DNA of 64,000 bases. Origin: Rebecca billardiae RCC1528. Its lineage: Eukaryota; Haptophyta. Below the pieces are notes generated by a model. It saw only the letters and a program-made list of their open reading frames with translations, had not been told where the DNA came from and did not search any database. A program made the position numbers and the translations under genes. Where the stretch lies: positions 1 to 64,000 of the forward strand of contig OZ251241.1 in assembly GCA_965240325.2 (NCBI GenBank), written 5' to 3'. Shown here one piece after another: positions 10,535 through 20,433 of this stretch. Numbering within the stretch: the stretch's first letter is position 1; each line of letters starts with the position of its first letter.

Positions 10535-10900
10535 TGTCGTGATGAATGGCAGTAGCATATCGTCATCATCATCGTCAGATCGTGCTGATCATCGACGATG
10601 ATATATTGATAGTCGTCTTGCGACGGCGGGACCGCCGCGCCCCGCGACTGTCGATCGTCACGCTGTCGTGACGCATGCCACTCACACTACTCACTAGTCA
10701 CAGTCATTCCGATGGCGGTGCGGGTGCCCTCATCACTCTAGTCTCTAGCTGACTCTACGACGACTGCTACTACCACTGCGCGCTACTACTTAGCCGTCGG
10801 ACGCCGCGGGCGGCCGGGGCCGAGCGCCGCGGCCCGACGCGAGGCAGCCGGACGCACGCGGCCCGGTCGCACGGCCGCGATCGCCGCGCGCGCCCGACCG
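10535..10900. other. Convergent intergenic region, nothing recognised
   Basis: This region lies between two converging genes. It holds short ATC/ATG-rich runs near 10550-10620 and no recognisable gene, RNA or repeat family. Confidence 0.5.
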
Positions 10901-12541
10901 TCAGCCGGCTGGCGCAAACGCGCGCCGCACGAGCGCGAGCGCGTGCGAGCCGTTGAGCGCGTGGTCGTTGACGGTCACAAACGGCACCGCGTCCGCCTGC
11001 AGCTCGATCACCACCTCCTCGTCGCAGTCGGCGCGCACCTTGAGGCAGCCGGCGACCGCGAGCGAGGGGTGCGGCAGCTCGTGCCGCTCGAGCTGGCCCG
11101 GGGCGTCCGCGCGCGCCGCGCCGCGCGCTCCCGTCCACGCTCCCTTCCGCGCGCGCGCCGCCGGCGGCGGCGGCCGCCACGAGGCGTTGAAGACCATGGC
11201 GCACCTGCCCGAGGCGGGCTCGACGCGCGCGTCCGAGCAGCGCGCGGGCTGCACGTGCAGCCGCGCCCACAGCTGCAGCCGCTGCAGCAGCAGGAAGTAG
11301 GTCGCGTACTCGGTCCAGTTGGCGCCGCGCCGCAGCAGCCCCGCGAGCGCGTGCACCTCTGCCGGGTGGGACACGCGCGCGCTGCCCCGCGTGTACGCGC
11401 CCGCGGCGGCGGCCTCGGCCGGGCCGCGGAGGCGCAGCAGCTCGGCCTCCATCGCGCGCAGCCCGTCGACGTGCAGGATCTGCGGCGTCCAGCCGAGCAC
11501 GCGCGCGCCGCCGCGCTCGAGCTCGTACCCCGCCTGCGCGCGCGCCGCCCAGTCGGCCAGCCCCCACTCGGCCGCGGTGCGCGACACGTGCCACGCGCCG
11601 TGCCAGTTGAACGTCGACTCGAGGCAGGTGAGCACGCGGCCGTCCGGCCGGACGAAGGCGCGGGGCAGGGGGCGGCGGGCGGGCGCGCCCGCCCCGCCCG
11701 CCGCGGCCCCGCGCCGCGCCAGCCCCTCCGACCAGCCGCGCGCGCACAGCACGTCCGCGTCGAGCGTGAGCACGTGCGTCGCGGGCGCGCCGCCGCCGAG
11801 CGCGCTCGCGAGCGGGTGGCGGTACGCGAGCAGCTTCACCGCCTGCTGCAGGTTCCAGCCGCGCCAGCTGCGCTCGGCGGCGGGCGCGAGCCCGCCGCCA
11901 CCAACCGGCGCAGAGCCGTTCGCCCGCGCCAGCCCTCCCGCGACGGGCGCGGGCAGCGGCGCCGCCGCGAGCCTCCGTCGGCGCCGCGCGCGCGCCCACG
12001 GCCGCGCGCGCCGCCGCGCGCTCGCGCGCTCGCGCAGCGCGCGCGGCGCGCGCTGGGGCAGCCCGCGCGGCGCGCTCGCGCCATCGCGCCGGCGCGCGGG
12101 CTTGCGCGGCATCGGCACGATCTCGTCCTCGGCGACAATGTGCCAGTGTGCCGGCAGGAGCGCGCGCCGCTCGCGCAGCGCCGCCTTGAGAGCGGACAGG
12201 TCCTTGCGCGGCACGGCGATGAGGAGCGCGCGCAGGGCGCGCGCGTCGAGCGTGCGCTGGCACGACTCGAGCTTCGCCACGATCCAGTCCGCGTCGCGCC
12301 GCGTGCACGGCATCACGCCGACGAGCACGACGGGCGGGTGCGCGCCCGAGCCCGCCTCGTCCGCATGCGGCCGGTCGGCGCGCACGGGCTCGGGCAAGGG
12401 GCACGGCCGAAAGGCGCGGTGGGCGCGCCGCGCGCCGACTATCCACGTCACGCCGTACGACGATACTGCGAGCACGCCCAGGGCGAGGAGCCGGAGCGCC
12501 CGATGCAGCGCCGCCGCGTCGGCGCTGGCGTCGTCCGGCAT
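10901..12541 (-). CDS. DUF6492-like putative glycosyltransferase, membrane anchored
   Basis: Predicted 546 residues if unspliced. The frame is open above 12541, but the first ATG is at 12541. A signal anchor (LRLLALGVLAVSSYGVTWIV) follows. Core motifs in order: VVLVGVMPCTRRDADWIV, HWHIVAEDEIVP, GWNLQQAVKLLA, THVLTLDADVLCARGW (a DxD-type site), a tryptophan-rich strand FNWHGAWHVS, and LGWTPQILH. This order fits the bacterial and algal DUF6492 transferase-like family. Residues about 175-260 are Arg/Ala-rich and may hide an unrecognised intron, as may the Pro/Arg-rich stretch near residue 460. It is divergent from the RING-CH gene; the shared upstream region carries a 49-bp repeat (12716-12764). 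Donor and acceptor are unknown. Confidence 0.6.
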   Translation of the reverse strand: MPDDASADAAALHRALRLLALGVLAVSSYGVTWIVGARRAHRAFRPCPLPEPVRADRPHADEAGSGAHPPVVLVGVMPCTRRDADWIVAKLESCQRTLDARALRALLIAVPRKDLSALKAALRERRALLPAHWHIVAEDEIVPMPRKPARRRDGASAPRGLPQRAPRALRERASARRRARPWARARRRRRLAAAPLPAPVAGGLARANGSAPVGGGGLAPAAERSWRGWNLQQAVKLLAYRHPLASALGGGAPATHVLTLDADVLCARGWSEGLARRGAAAGGAGAPARRPLPRAFVRPDGRVLTCLESTFNWHGAWHVSRTAAEWGLADWAARAQAGYELERGGARVLGWTPQILHVDGLRAMEAELLRLRGPAEAAAAGAYTRGSARVSHPAEVHALAGLLRRGANWTEYATYFLLLQRLQLWARLHVQPARCSDARVEPASGRCAMVFNASWRPPPPAARARKGAWTGARGAARADAPGQLERHELPHPSLAVAGCLKVRADCDEEVVIELQADAVPFVTVNDHALNGSHALALVRRAFAPAG

Positions 12542-13022
12542 CCTGTCCGAATTCGTCTCAGCAGCTTGCGCGATTTTCCTTGATATCAAGTCATCAAGTG
12601 ACAAGCGCGCGCCAAAATTGGCCAACGGCCGCCGACGATGGCTGAGGAGAAAACGAGGATTCCGGCAGACTGCCGAAGTTCGTCACACCGCTGCTCAGAT
12701 GATTTACGACTATCATACAGTTTACTAAGAATAAGAGACGCACACAGCTCAGGCAGGCGAGATTGACGCCCGCCAACTGTCACCGCCCATTAGTCGCATG
12801 AGCTTGCCCCTTCTCAGGCTGCAAGTCATTTAAAAGTTCGGCAAGGGATCAAGGTCTTCTGCGCACTCACAACCACTTTCACTCCCCCAACCGTCCGCCC
12901 ACCTGCAGCTGGGGCCGCCCGGTGGCAGATGCAACCTACAGCCCCGAGCACTCAGCGCACACCGGGAGGTGGTTGCGAAGGGACGTGAGCCCCGCCGACT
13001 ATCCCACCGGTTTGCGCCGGAT
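12542..13022. other. Divergent intergenic region, lower GC
   Basis: This region separates the DUF6492-like and RING-CH starts and presumably holds both promoters. It contains one copy of the dispersed 49-bp repeat and otherwise no recognisable motif. Confidence 0.4.
12716..12764 (+). repeat. Dispersed repeat, copy 1
   Basis: A 49-bp block starting TACAGTTTACTAAGAATAAG. It is repeated without mismatch, inverted, at 20260-20308, and its 30-bp core recurs at 26879-26908. It is AT-richer than its surroundings. Confidence 0.9.
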
Positions 13023-14276
13023 ATGAGCGGCTTGGCAGGATGGCTCCGCGCGCTCGCGGGGACGAGCGCCGGTGGACCATCGTCCCCGCGCCTCGGCCGG
13101 GGCGCCGCGCGCCCCGCCCAGGCGGTCGAGCCGGTGCGCGCATCACCGCCCGCCGGCGATGACGCCGGCCGCGACGCGCTCGACGCCGCCGAGCGCGGCG
13201 CCCGCGGGGCTGCGGGTGCACGCGGAGCAGCGCCCGGAGCGGATGGCCCGGCCGACGCCAACGCCGCGCCCGCCGGCGCGGGCGTCGCGCCGGTGCGCGC
13301 TCTCGCGATCGGCGCGAGCGCAAGCCTGAGCGCCGCGCGCGCGAGCGACTCTGACGGTGACGCGGCGCCCGACGACGCGGGCGACGGAGCGCTGTGCATG
13401 ATCTGCCTCGAGGATGAGGCGACGGCGGACGACCACCTCTTCCACGACATCTGCGCGTGCAAGTCGACCGTGATCCACAAGTCGTGCCTCGAGAAGCTCG
13501 TCAACTCGCGCCGGCGGCGCAAGATGCAGCTGACCGAGCGGCTGGCGTGCCCCGTGTGCACGGGGCTGTACCGCGTGCCGTACGAGCGCACGGTGCTCGC
13601 CTCGCCCACGGACAACGCGTGGCAGCGCGAGCGGCGGCGCGCCGCCACGCGCTCGCTCGGCACCGCCCTCTTCATCTCCTTCGGCGCCGCGTTCGGCGTG
13701 CGCCTCCTCGTCGACCTGCTCGGGCGGCAGGTCGCGTTCCTCGTCGTGACGGTCGTGGTGTTCGTGTACATGTTCACCGTCGTGTACGGGAGCAAGCGCG
13801 CGCAGCGGAGGCGGGAGGAGGAGCGCGCGCGCGCGCAGGCGGCCGACCCCGAGGAGCTCGACGACGAGGTCTTCTACAACACCATCGTCGCCGCGCAGCG
13901 CGTGCTGATCGTGCCGGGCGGGCCGGACGCGGCCGTGCTCGAGCACACGCGCGCCAACCGCGTGATCGTGCACATTGGCGTCGGCCAGCTGCCGGGCGGC
14001 GCGAGCGCGCGCGCGGCGGCGGTGGACGCCGAGATCGGCGCGAGCGCGGGCGCGCAGCCGGAGGCCGCGGCGGATGGCGCGCGCGAGGCCACGGCCGGCG
14101 ACCGGGCGCCGCGCGCAGCTACCGCGGGTACTGTCGGCGCGGATGGCGGTGGCGCCGCGGCCGCCGCAGGCGCTGACCTACACGTCGAGACTGCAGCTCG
14201 TCGCGCAGTCGCGGCACCCGCACCGCCGCAGCCAGCCTCGTCAGCAGCAGGCATCGACGGAGGCCCGACGCTGTGA
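13023..14276 (+). CDS. RING-CH (MARCH-type) membrane E3 ubiquitin ligase
   Basis: A 417-residue single-exon protein. The start is the ATG at 13023; an in-frame ATG at 12969 would add 18 residues. The zinc-binding pattern is C125-x2-C128, C144-x-C146, H152-x2-C155, C176-x2-C179. This is the C4HC3 RING-CH order, although the C-to-H spacing of 5 is two shorter than usual. Two transmembrane helices follow (LGTALFISFGAAFGVRLLVDLL and VAFLVVTVVVFVYMFTVVYG, about residues 212-257), then an Arg/Glu-rich cytosolic segment and an Ala-rich tail. MARCH proteins ubiquitinate membrane proteins in the endomembrane system; the target here is unknown. Confidence 0.87.
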   Translation: MSGLAGWLRALAGTSAGGPSSPRLGRGAARPAQAVEPVRASPPAGDDAGRDALDAAERGARGAAGARGAAPGADGPADANAAPAGAGVAPVRALAIGASASLSAARASDSDGDAAPDDAGDGALCMICLEDEATADDHLFHDICACKSTVIHKSCLEKLVNSRRRRKMQLTERLACPVCTGLYRVPYERTVLASPTDNAWQRERRRAATRSLGTALFISFGAAFGVRLLVDLLGRQVAFLVVTVVVFVYMFTVVYGSKRAQRRREEERARAQAADPEELDDEVFYNTIVAAQRVLIVPGGPDAAVLEHTRANRVIVHIGVGQLPGGASARAAAVDAEIGASAGAQPEAAADGAREATAGDRAPRAATAGTVGADGGGAAAAAGADLHVETAARRAVAAPAPPQPASSAAGIDGGPTL

Positions 14277-15260
14277 CGATCGCTATCCTCGTCGCGAATA
14301 ATATCGTCTGCCGGCTGTGCTCGGCCGGAGTCGGTACTCTGAGGGGTCAGCCAGCCCCACTGGGGGGTGCGTGGCCCAAAATCGAACTTCCTGTCGTCTT
14401 GAGATGAGGCTCTCAAACTTCGGGATGTCAATATTCGCCTGAAATGAGCTGCTGGGGTCACGCTGATCGACGACTATATACTACATCGTCAGCAAGTTTT
14501 GCGCCGCAAAAAACGGGGTCCCCGGATGGATGCCATGTGATTCGCGCCTGGCGGCGGTGGCGCGGCCGCGGGGGGCGTGCGGCCGTCATCCGAGCCGCGC
14601 TGCCGTCAGCCGCGCGCTGAGTCTGCTGTCTGTGAGGCCCGCCACCGGGGCCGCAGCCGCAGGACCGAGCACGGCTGACTGCTGAGTGTAACGTCTGTGC
14701 CTGCCGCCTGTGGCAGGCAGTCGTGGCAGCTAGCCAGCCGTGACGGGCCGCCAGCCGCTGGCAGCATCAACCGATTCAACCGTGTCCGCGTTGGCGGCGT
14801 CAGTTACTAGTTAGTGGCGCCACGGGCAGCAGAGTATGAGAGTTGACATGTGACGCGATACGATGCCACAGGCAGATGATTGAGCAGCGGCAGCAGGCCG
14901 AACTGCGCATGATGACTCGTCGATCTCCGTTATTCGACGAGCGCTGATGGCGGCGGCGGCATCAGTCGTCGCGCGTCAGTCCGATCCGTCCGCCGCCGGC
15001 CGCGCGCGCGCTCGCGCCCGCCACCCGCTGCATCCGCGCCGGCGCTCGGGCCGATGACGCGGGCGGTGATGAGCAGGTCTGCGTGACGCGACTCGGCGAC
15101 GCGGGCTCCGCCCGCCTCAAGCAAGCCCCCGTCCCCGCGCTGCCGCCGCTGCGCCGGCAGCCCGAGCGGCTCTGAGCCCCGCGCGCTCGTCCGCAGCCGC
15201 CCGCGTCGCGTCGTCCGCGCTGTGAGCCGCGCGCGACGGTCGTGCGCGCCCAACCGCCGC
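14277..15260. other. Convergent intergenic region, nothing recognised
   Basis: Nearly 1 kb between the RING-CH stop and the kinase stop. Both strands were checked; no conserved domain, tRNA or clear repeat is visible. Moderately AT-richer patches occur near 14440-14530 and 14800-14940. Confidence 0.5.
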
Positions 15261-18200
15261 CTACTGCTTCTCGCCGCGCTTCGCGGCCTCGGTGAGGTGC
15301 ATGAGCGCCAGCTTGCGCACGTTCTTGGACTCGAACGTGGAGAAGGCCTCGTCCTCCTCCTCCTCCTCGTCCACGCCGCCCGGCTCGAGGTCTGCGCCCG
15401 CCCAGCGCGCCTGCGCGTCCTCCGAGTGCCGCAGCGCCGGCTTGATGGACGGCTCGACCTCGCGCAGTCGCTCCCAGTCCACGCCCTCGAAGAAGGCGTG
15501 CGCCTGCACGCCGGGGATGCTGATGCGCTGCTTGTCGTCGGGCGCGAGCAGCTGCCGCACGAGGCTCGCCGCGGGCTTGCTCAGCGACTGCGCACACACG
15601 CGGGCGCGCGGGGCACGCGGGCCGGTCAGGCGCCGAGGGCCGCGCCAAGCCGCGGCACGGCGCGCCGCGCGCGGCCGCGCCCCGCGCACGCAGCCGTGCG
15701 CGTGCGCGCGCACGTTGATGATGGAGTGGTTCATGCGGCGCGCGACGATGTTCTCGAAGATCTGCTCGGGCGTGTCGTCGTCGAACGGCGGCTCCCCCAC
15801 GAGGAACTCGTACATGACGATGCCGAGCGCCCAGAGGTCGAGCGCGTACGTCACCTGCACGCGCACACGCGCACACACGCGCACACACGCGCACACACGC
15901 ACACGCGCGCGCGCGGCGTGTGAGCGCCGGCCAGCCGCGCCGCGCGCCTCGGGCCGCGCGCCGCGCGCGGCGCGGGCGCGGCGCGGGCGCGCCTCGCGCC
16001 GACGCACCCGCCTGTGCAGCAGCACCTCCGGCGCGAGGTAGTTGGGCGTGCCCACGCACTGGCCGCCGCCAAACCAGCCCGAGATGCAGCGGGAGCCGCC
16101 GTTCACGCCCACGTTGCGCGTGCCGTCCTTCTTGCGGTCCGGCTTGGGGCGCTCGGCCGGCGCGGCGCCGCCCGCGGGCGGCGGCTCGGCGCGCGAGGGC
16201 GCCGTGCCGCCCGCGTTGGGCGGCATCGAGCTGTCCTCGAGCGTCGCGCCGTGGTACGCCGCCGAGAGCCCAAAGTCGGTGAGCTTGAGGTGGCCGTCCG
16301 CGCCGATCAGCATGTTCTGCGGCTTGAGGTCGCGCATGATCACGCCCTGCGAGTGCAGGTACGCGAGCCCCGCGACGGTCTCGCCGAGGTAGAAGGCGGC
16401 GAGGTCCTCCTCGAAGAAGCCGAGCTGGTTGAGCAGCTCGTGCAGGTCGCCGCGCGGCATGTACTCCATCACCATGTACACGTTGCTCGGCGACATGAAG
16501 GAGAAGTAGAGCTCGACCACAAACGGCGACTGCGCGGACGAGAGGATCAGACGCTCGAGCTGCACGTTCTCCAGCGCGTTGGTCTCGCGCAGGTGGGCCT
16601 TGGTCAGCGCCTTGATCGCGACGAGGTCCTTGGTCGACCTGCGCCGCGCGAGGTACACCGTGCCGTACCCGCCCGAGCCGAGCACGTCGACGATGTCGAA
16701 GTCCTTCATGCTCACCTTGCGGCCGGCGCCGAGCCCGACCTTGAGCTTGGAGCCCGCGCTGCCGCCGCCCGCGCCCTCGCGGTCGGTGCCCGACGCGCCC
16801 GACTCGACGGCGATCACGTCCCAGCACGCGGAGATCTTGGAGCGCGGCAGCTTGCGCACGCGCTCCCACAGCGCCGACACGATCGCCGAGCGCTTCCGCC
16901 CGTCCTTGGTCAGGTCCTTCTCCGCGCGCTCGACGATCTGCTCGAGCAGCATGGCCGACTGCTGCGGCGCGTGCGTGCCGCCCACGCCGATCGCCGCGGC
17001 CTCGGTCAGCGCCTGCTTCAGCACCTGTCGGCCGCGCGCGCGGGGGGGCGGCGCGCGGGGGGGCAGAGCGCGAGGGCGAGGGGCGCGGGGCGGAGGGTCG
17101 GCGCGGCTGCGCGCACCGCCTCGCGCGCGCGGCGCGCCGCCGCGAGCTCGCCGCGGCCGCGGGCGCGCGCGCGCGCGCGCGCGGCGCTGCGCGCACCTGC
17201 AGCGTGGCCACCTGCGCGCGCAGCTCGTCGGCGGCGAGCTCGAGCTTGGTGTGCCGCGCGTCGAGGAGGCTCGCCGTCTTGCGCATCGCCAGGTCGATCT
17301 CGCGCACGCGCTCGTGCGTGACGTGCGCGGCCGCGCACGAGACGACGTGCTCCTTGAGGTGCGCGCGCGGCATCGACTGCTCGCACAGCTTGCACACGGC
17401 CATCTCGACCTCGCCGTCCTCGGTGGCGGCGATGGCGGAGTCGGCGGCGGCGTCGCGCGCCGCGGCGAGGTCCTTCACGCTGCCCATCCGCTCCACCTCC
17501 GCCAGCGTCGCCTCCAGCCCGTCCTGCTGCAGCGAGCGCGTCTCTGCGATCACGCCCTGCTCGAACGAGTCGAGGTTGTGCGCCGTGTCGCGCTGCGCCT
17601 CGTCCGGCCGCAGGATGGGGCGCTTGGCGCCCTCGTCGGTGGCGTGGTTCGCGCCCATCAGCTCGGCGGGCACCGTGCGGCGCAGCACCGCCTCGTGCCT
17701 GCGGCGCCACACGTACTGCCACAGGTTCTTGAGCTCGAGCAGCCGCATCGGCTTGAGCAGGAACGCGTCCGCGCCCTGCATCACGCACTGCTCGACCAGC
17801 CCGTCGGACTCGTGGGCGGACATCATCACGACGGCGATGTGCGCCTTGTACTCGGAGCGGATCTTCATCAGCAGCTGGAACCCGTCGACACCCTCCATCA
17901 TCACGTCGGTCAGCACCAGGTTGACGTCCTCGTCGTGCCGCAGCACCTCGAGCGCGTCGCCGGCCGACGCGACCACCTGCGCGGTGTACCCGGACTCCTC
18001 GGCGAGGGCGAGCATCGTCATCGCCTGGAAGATGGAGTCCTCGACGATGAGCATCTTGCACATCGCCGGGCCGCCCATCTTGTGGTCCGTCGTCTCCGCC
18101 GCCTGCATCGCGTCCGCAGCCGCGGGCCGCGCGGGGATGGCCGCCGCCTGCGGCTCGTCGTCGCCCGCGAGGTTCTGCAGCTCGGAGCGGAGGGCCGTGA

Positions 18201-18315
18201 GCGTGCCGAGCGCACGCGCGCGCTCGCCATCGGGCACGTTCGACAGCGCGTCCTCGAGCTGCTTGAAGAGCTCCTCGGCGCGCATCATCGACGCCTCGCC
18301 GCCGCCCCCTCCCAT
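15261..18315 (-). CDS. Receiver domain - zinc finger - AGC kinase (Rim15/IRE/Greatwall-like)
   Basis: Predicted 867 residues from four exons: 18315-17197, 17024-16008, 15854-15714, 15587-15261. All introns are GT-AG and phase 0 (172, 153 and 126 nt). An N-terminal receiver domain spans about residues 86-205, with acidic pocket E92/D93, phosphoacceptor D137 (VLTDVMM), S166 and K188. A C2HC finger (C308, C311, H323, C327; VCKLCEQSMPRAHLKEH) matches the finger of plant IRE kinases. The kinase has GSGGYG at 489-494, K511, MRDLKPQN with D605, and DFG at 623-625. About 70 residues are inserted before VGTPNYLAPE. The tail motif FSTFESKNVRKLA is like IRE/Rim15 tails. It probably links a phosphorelay or aspartate phosphorylation to growth control; function is inferred from the family. 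Confidence 0.9.
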
Positions 18316-18930
18316 GAGTGGCGCGAGGCCCCTAGAGCTGGGCGTGGGTCCTTGGGGGCCCCGCCGGTGGTGAAGGCCGATACTGAATCGTCCGCGTAAA
18401 CGGCGCACGTATACAATTCTCGATGAGCAGCATATTGCGCGGGTATTTCTCTGATCGACAACCTACCCACGTTGCATTTACGGTACACACGGCGGCTGCC
18501 TATGATGACTAGTTGACTATACCGCAGATGATTGTAACCGAGCCATCAAGTTTCTCCGGACTCCGCGACTCACGACCCAGCTCGGGCCCGGCCCCGGGGC
18601 CCGGGCGGTCCGTCCCCGCCATCTAACCGACCGACGTGATGTCAGTCATGTGCATGATGACGACGGCCTGATCCAATGTTCATTGTCTGACCGATTCAAG
18701 AGACTAGTAGTGCACAGGTGTGGCGGCGCGCGCATGCATGCATTCGATCGACTCACTGGACACAGCGGCGGGCCCGGCGAGGCGCGGCGGACCGCGGGGA
18801 CCGCCCGCAGTCCCGCCGGACTTCTGCAGCCGATCACAAATATTCAGACAGGCGCCGATGGGTCGGCCGCGGCTCGGCGCGAGATGCGGCACCGAGCCGC
18901 GGGCGGCGGCTGCGCGCATTCCTCCCGGTC
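18316..18930. other. Intergenic, nothing recognised
   Basis: This region is upstream of the kinase start and downstream of the DUF3110 stop. It contains a short perfect GC palindrome near 18577-18603 (GGCCCGGCCCCGGGGCCCGGG core) and no gene. Confidence 0.45.
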
Positions 18931-19983
18931 TCATGGCTCCGGCTCGAAGGGCGACTCGCCATCGCCGCCCTCGAAGAGCCGGTCGAGCAGCGAGACGACC
19001 TCCGCGTCGGCGTGCGCCGCGCGCTCGCCGGCGAGCGCGCTGCTCAGCTCCCACTCGGCGCCCGCCGGGAGCGGGGCGCCCACGTCGCACAGCTCGGCTC
19101 CGCGGGGGCTGTCGCCGTCCGCCACGCGCAGGTCGTCGCGGTAGAAGTTTTGCCGCGGGGGCATCAGCATCACCTGCGCCGGCAGCGTGAGCGGCGGCGG
19201 GCGCGCGGCGGCGCGTGAGATGGCGCCCGCTCGGGGTGGCACAGCGCGCGCGCGCGCGCGGCGGGCGCGCGCGCGCACCCCGCTGGGCACCAGCCCAATC
19301 TTGTAGTCGCCCTCCTCGCAGAACTCGGCGAGGACGTCCATGTCCCACGCCGCCACGGCGGGCAGGTCAAAGTCCTCCGCCTCGAGCTGCTGCGCGAAGC
19401 GCGTGGCGTCCTCCTCCGACTGGAAGGCGAGCACGAACGTGGCGAGCTCGTCGTCCTGCACCGTGTACACGCCCTCCTCCTCCGAGCCCGGCTGGAAGAG
19501 GAGGACGTAGCCCGCCTCGAGGGCGTCGAGGGCGGACTCGTCGGCGAGCTCGGGGTACGGCGCGTCGAACGCCTCCCACGGCGGGAGGGCGTCCTCCTCC
19601 GGCCCCGCGGGCTCCGCGCTGACGGACGCGCCGTTGATCCACATGCGGCGCCGTAGCACCTCCATGTCCAGGTCGGCGCTCAGCCCGTCGTCGGGCGCGC
19701 TGCTGTCGTCGTCGGGCGCCAGGGCGGACATGCGCAGCGCGGGCGAGCGGCCGCCTCGTCTCCGCATCGTCGACACGCCCGAGCGGCTGCACGACCTCGC
19801 GCCACCCGCGCGCACCGCCACGCGCGGCGCGCCGCTCCCCACATGCCACGCGCACCCGGCGCGCGCGAGGACGCCCAGAGCGGCGAGGAGCACGAGCGGG
19901 CCCCGTGTCCTGGCGCTGCCGCGCTTGCAGCTTGCATGCGCCGTCGGCGCGCTCGTGAGCGACGTGAACGCCCCCGCAGCCAT
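18931..19983 (-). CDS. DUF3110 plastid protein
   Basis: Predicted 315 residues from two exons, 19983-19279 and 19173-18931, with a 105-nt phase-0 GT-AG intron. The start is the ATG at 19983. The leader has a signal-like hydrophobic core (LVLLAALGVLARAGCA) followed by an Arg/Ser-rich stretch, as expected for import into a complex plastid. The core GYVLLFQPGSEEEGVYTVQD, then AFQSEEDATRFAQQLEAEDF, then AEFCEEGDYKIGLVPSG matches DUF3110, a small family of cyanobacteria and plastid-bearing eukaryotes with no settled function. A long acidic extension sits between leader and domain. The gene is divergent from the PfkB kinase. Confidence 0.8.
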   Translation of the reverse strand: MAAGAFTSLTSAPTAHASCKRGSARTRGPLVLLAALGVLARAGCAWHVGSGAPRVAVRAGGARSCSRSGVSTMRRRGGRSPALRMSALAPDDDSSAPDDGLSADLDMEVLRRRMWINGASVSAEPAGPEEDALPPWEAFDAPYPELADESALDALEAGYVLLFQPGSEEEGVYTVQDDELATFVLAFQSEEDATRFAQQLEAEDFDLPAVAAWDMDVLAEFCEEGDYKIGLVPSGVRARARRARARAVPPRAGAISRAAARPPPLTLPAQVMLMPPRQNFYRDDLRVADGDSPRGAELCDVGAPLPAGAEWELSSALAGERAAHADAEVVSLLDRLFEGGDGESPFEPEP

Positions 19984-20433
19984 TGGATTGGGCGCGGCGC
20001 GCGCGATGTGCACCCGCCTCTCAGCGCGGGAGGCCGTCACGGATGGGTGTTTAGGGGCCTCTTGCCGTCAAAGATGCCTCGCGAGTTTCCCGGCTGCGCT
20101 AATTAAAGCCTGGCGAGATTCCTCGGCAAATGAGGTCATCACTCATCGTTCGCCGAGCTTCGTCTGGTTTGGGACGAAAAGCGGGCGCCGTCGGCGGGTT
20201 ATCGCGGCGGGGGACGGCGGACTGACGATTCACGTCCACCGCTGGGCGCTCGCAGCCGTAATCTCGCCTGCCTGAGCTGTGTGCGTCTCTTATTCTTAGT
20301 AAACTGTACTTGTAACCAGGCTCAGCAGCAGCCCTCTTGCATTTCTATGGGGATCGCGTCCCGATTCCGCGTGTTTACGACTTTACGTGCGTGTTTTTTG
20401 CAGCAGGTGGGATCGCCAACCGTCGCGCCCACG
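19984..20433. other. Divergent intergenic region with repeat copy 2
   Basis: This region presumably holds the promoters of the DUF3110 and PfkB genes. It carries the second copy of the 49-bp repeat. A pyrimidine run ending in TTTTTTGCAG (20394-20403) could be the acceptor of a 5'-UTR intron for the PfkB gene. Confidence 0.4.
20260..20308 (-). repeat. Dispersed repeat, copy 2 (inverted)
   Basis: The exact reverse complement of 12716-12764 over 49 bp. It ends 125 bp before the PfkB start codon. Confidence 0.9.

Noticed and set aside
15849-15905. CA-rich tract near 15.86-15.90 kb as a regulatory repeat
   Set aside because: It lies inside kinase intron 2 and is compatible with ordinary low-complexity intron sequence.
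12716-20308. A single 7.6-kb transposon bounded by the 49-bp inverted repeats
   Set aside because: The interval holds ordinary host genes (RING-CH ligase, AGC kinase, DUF3110 protein) and no transposase. Independent copies of a short repeat are simpler.
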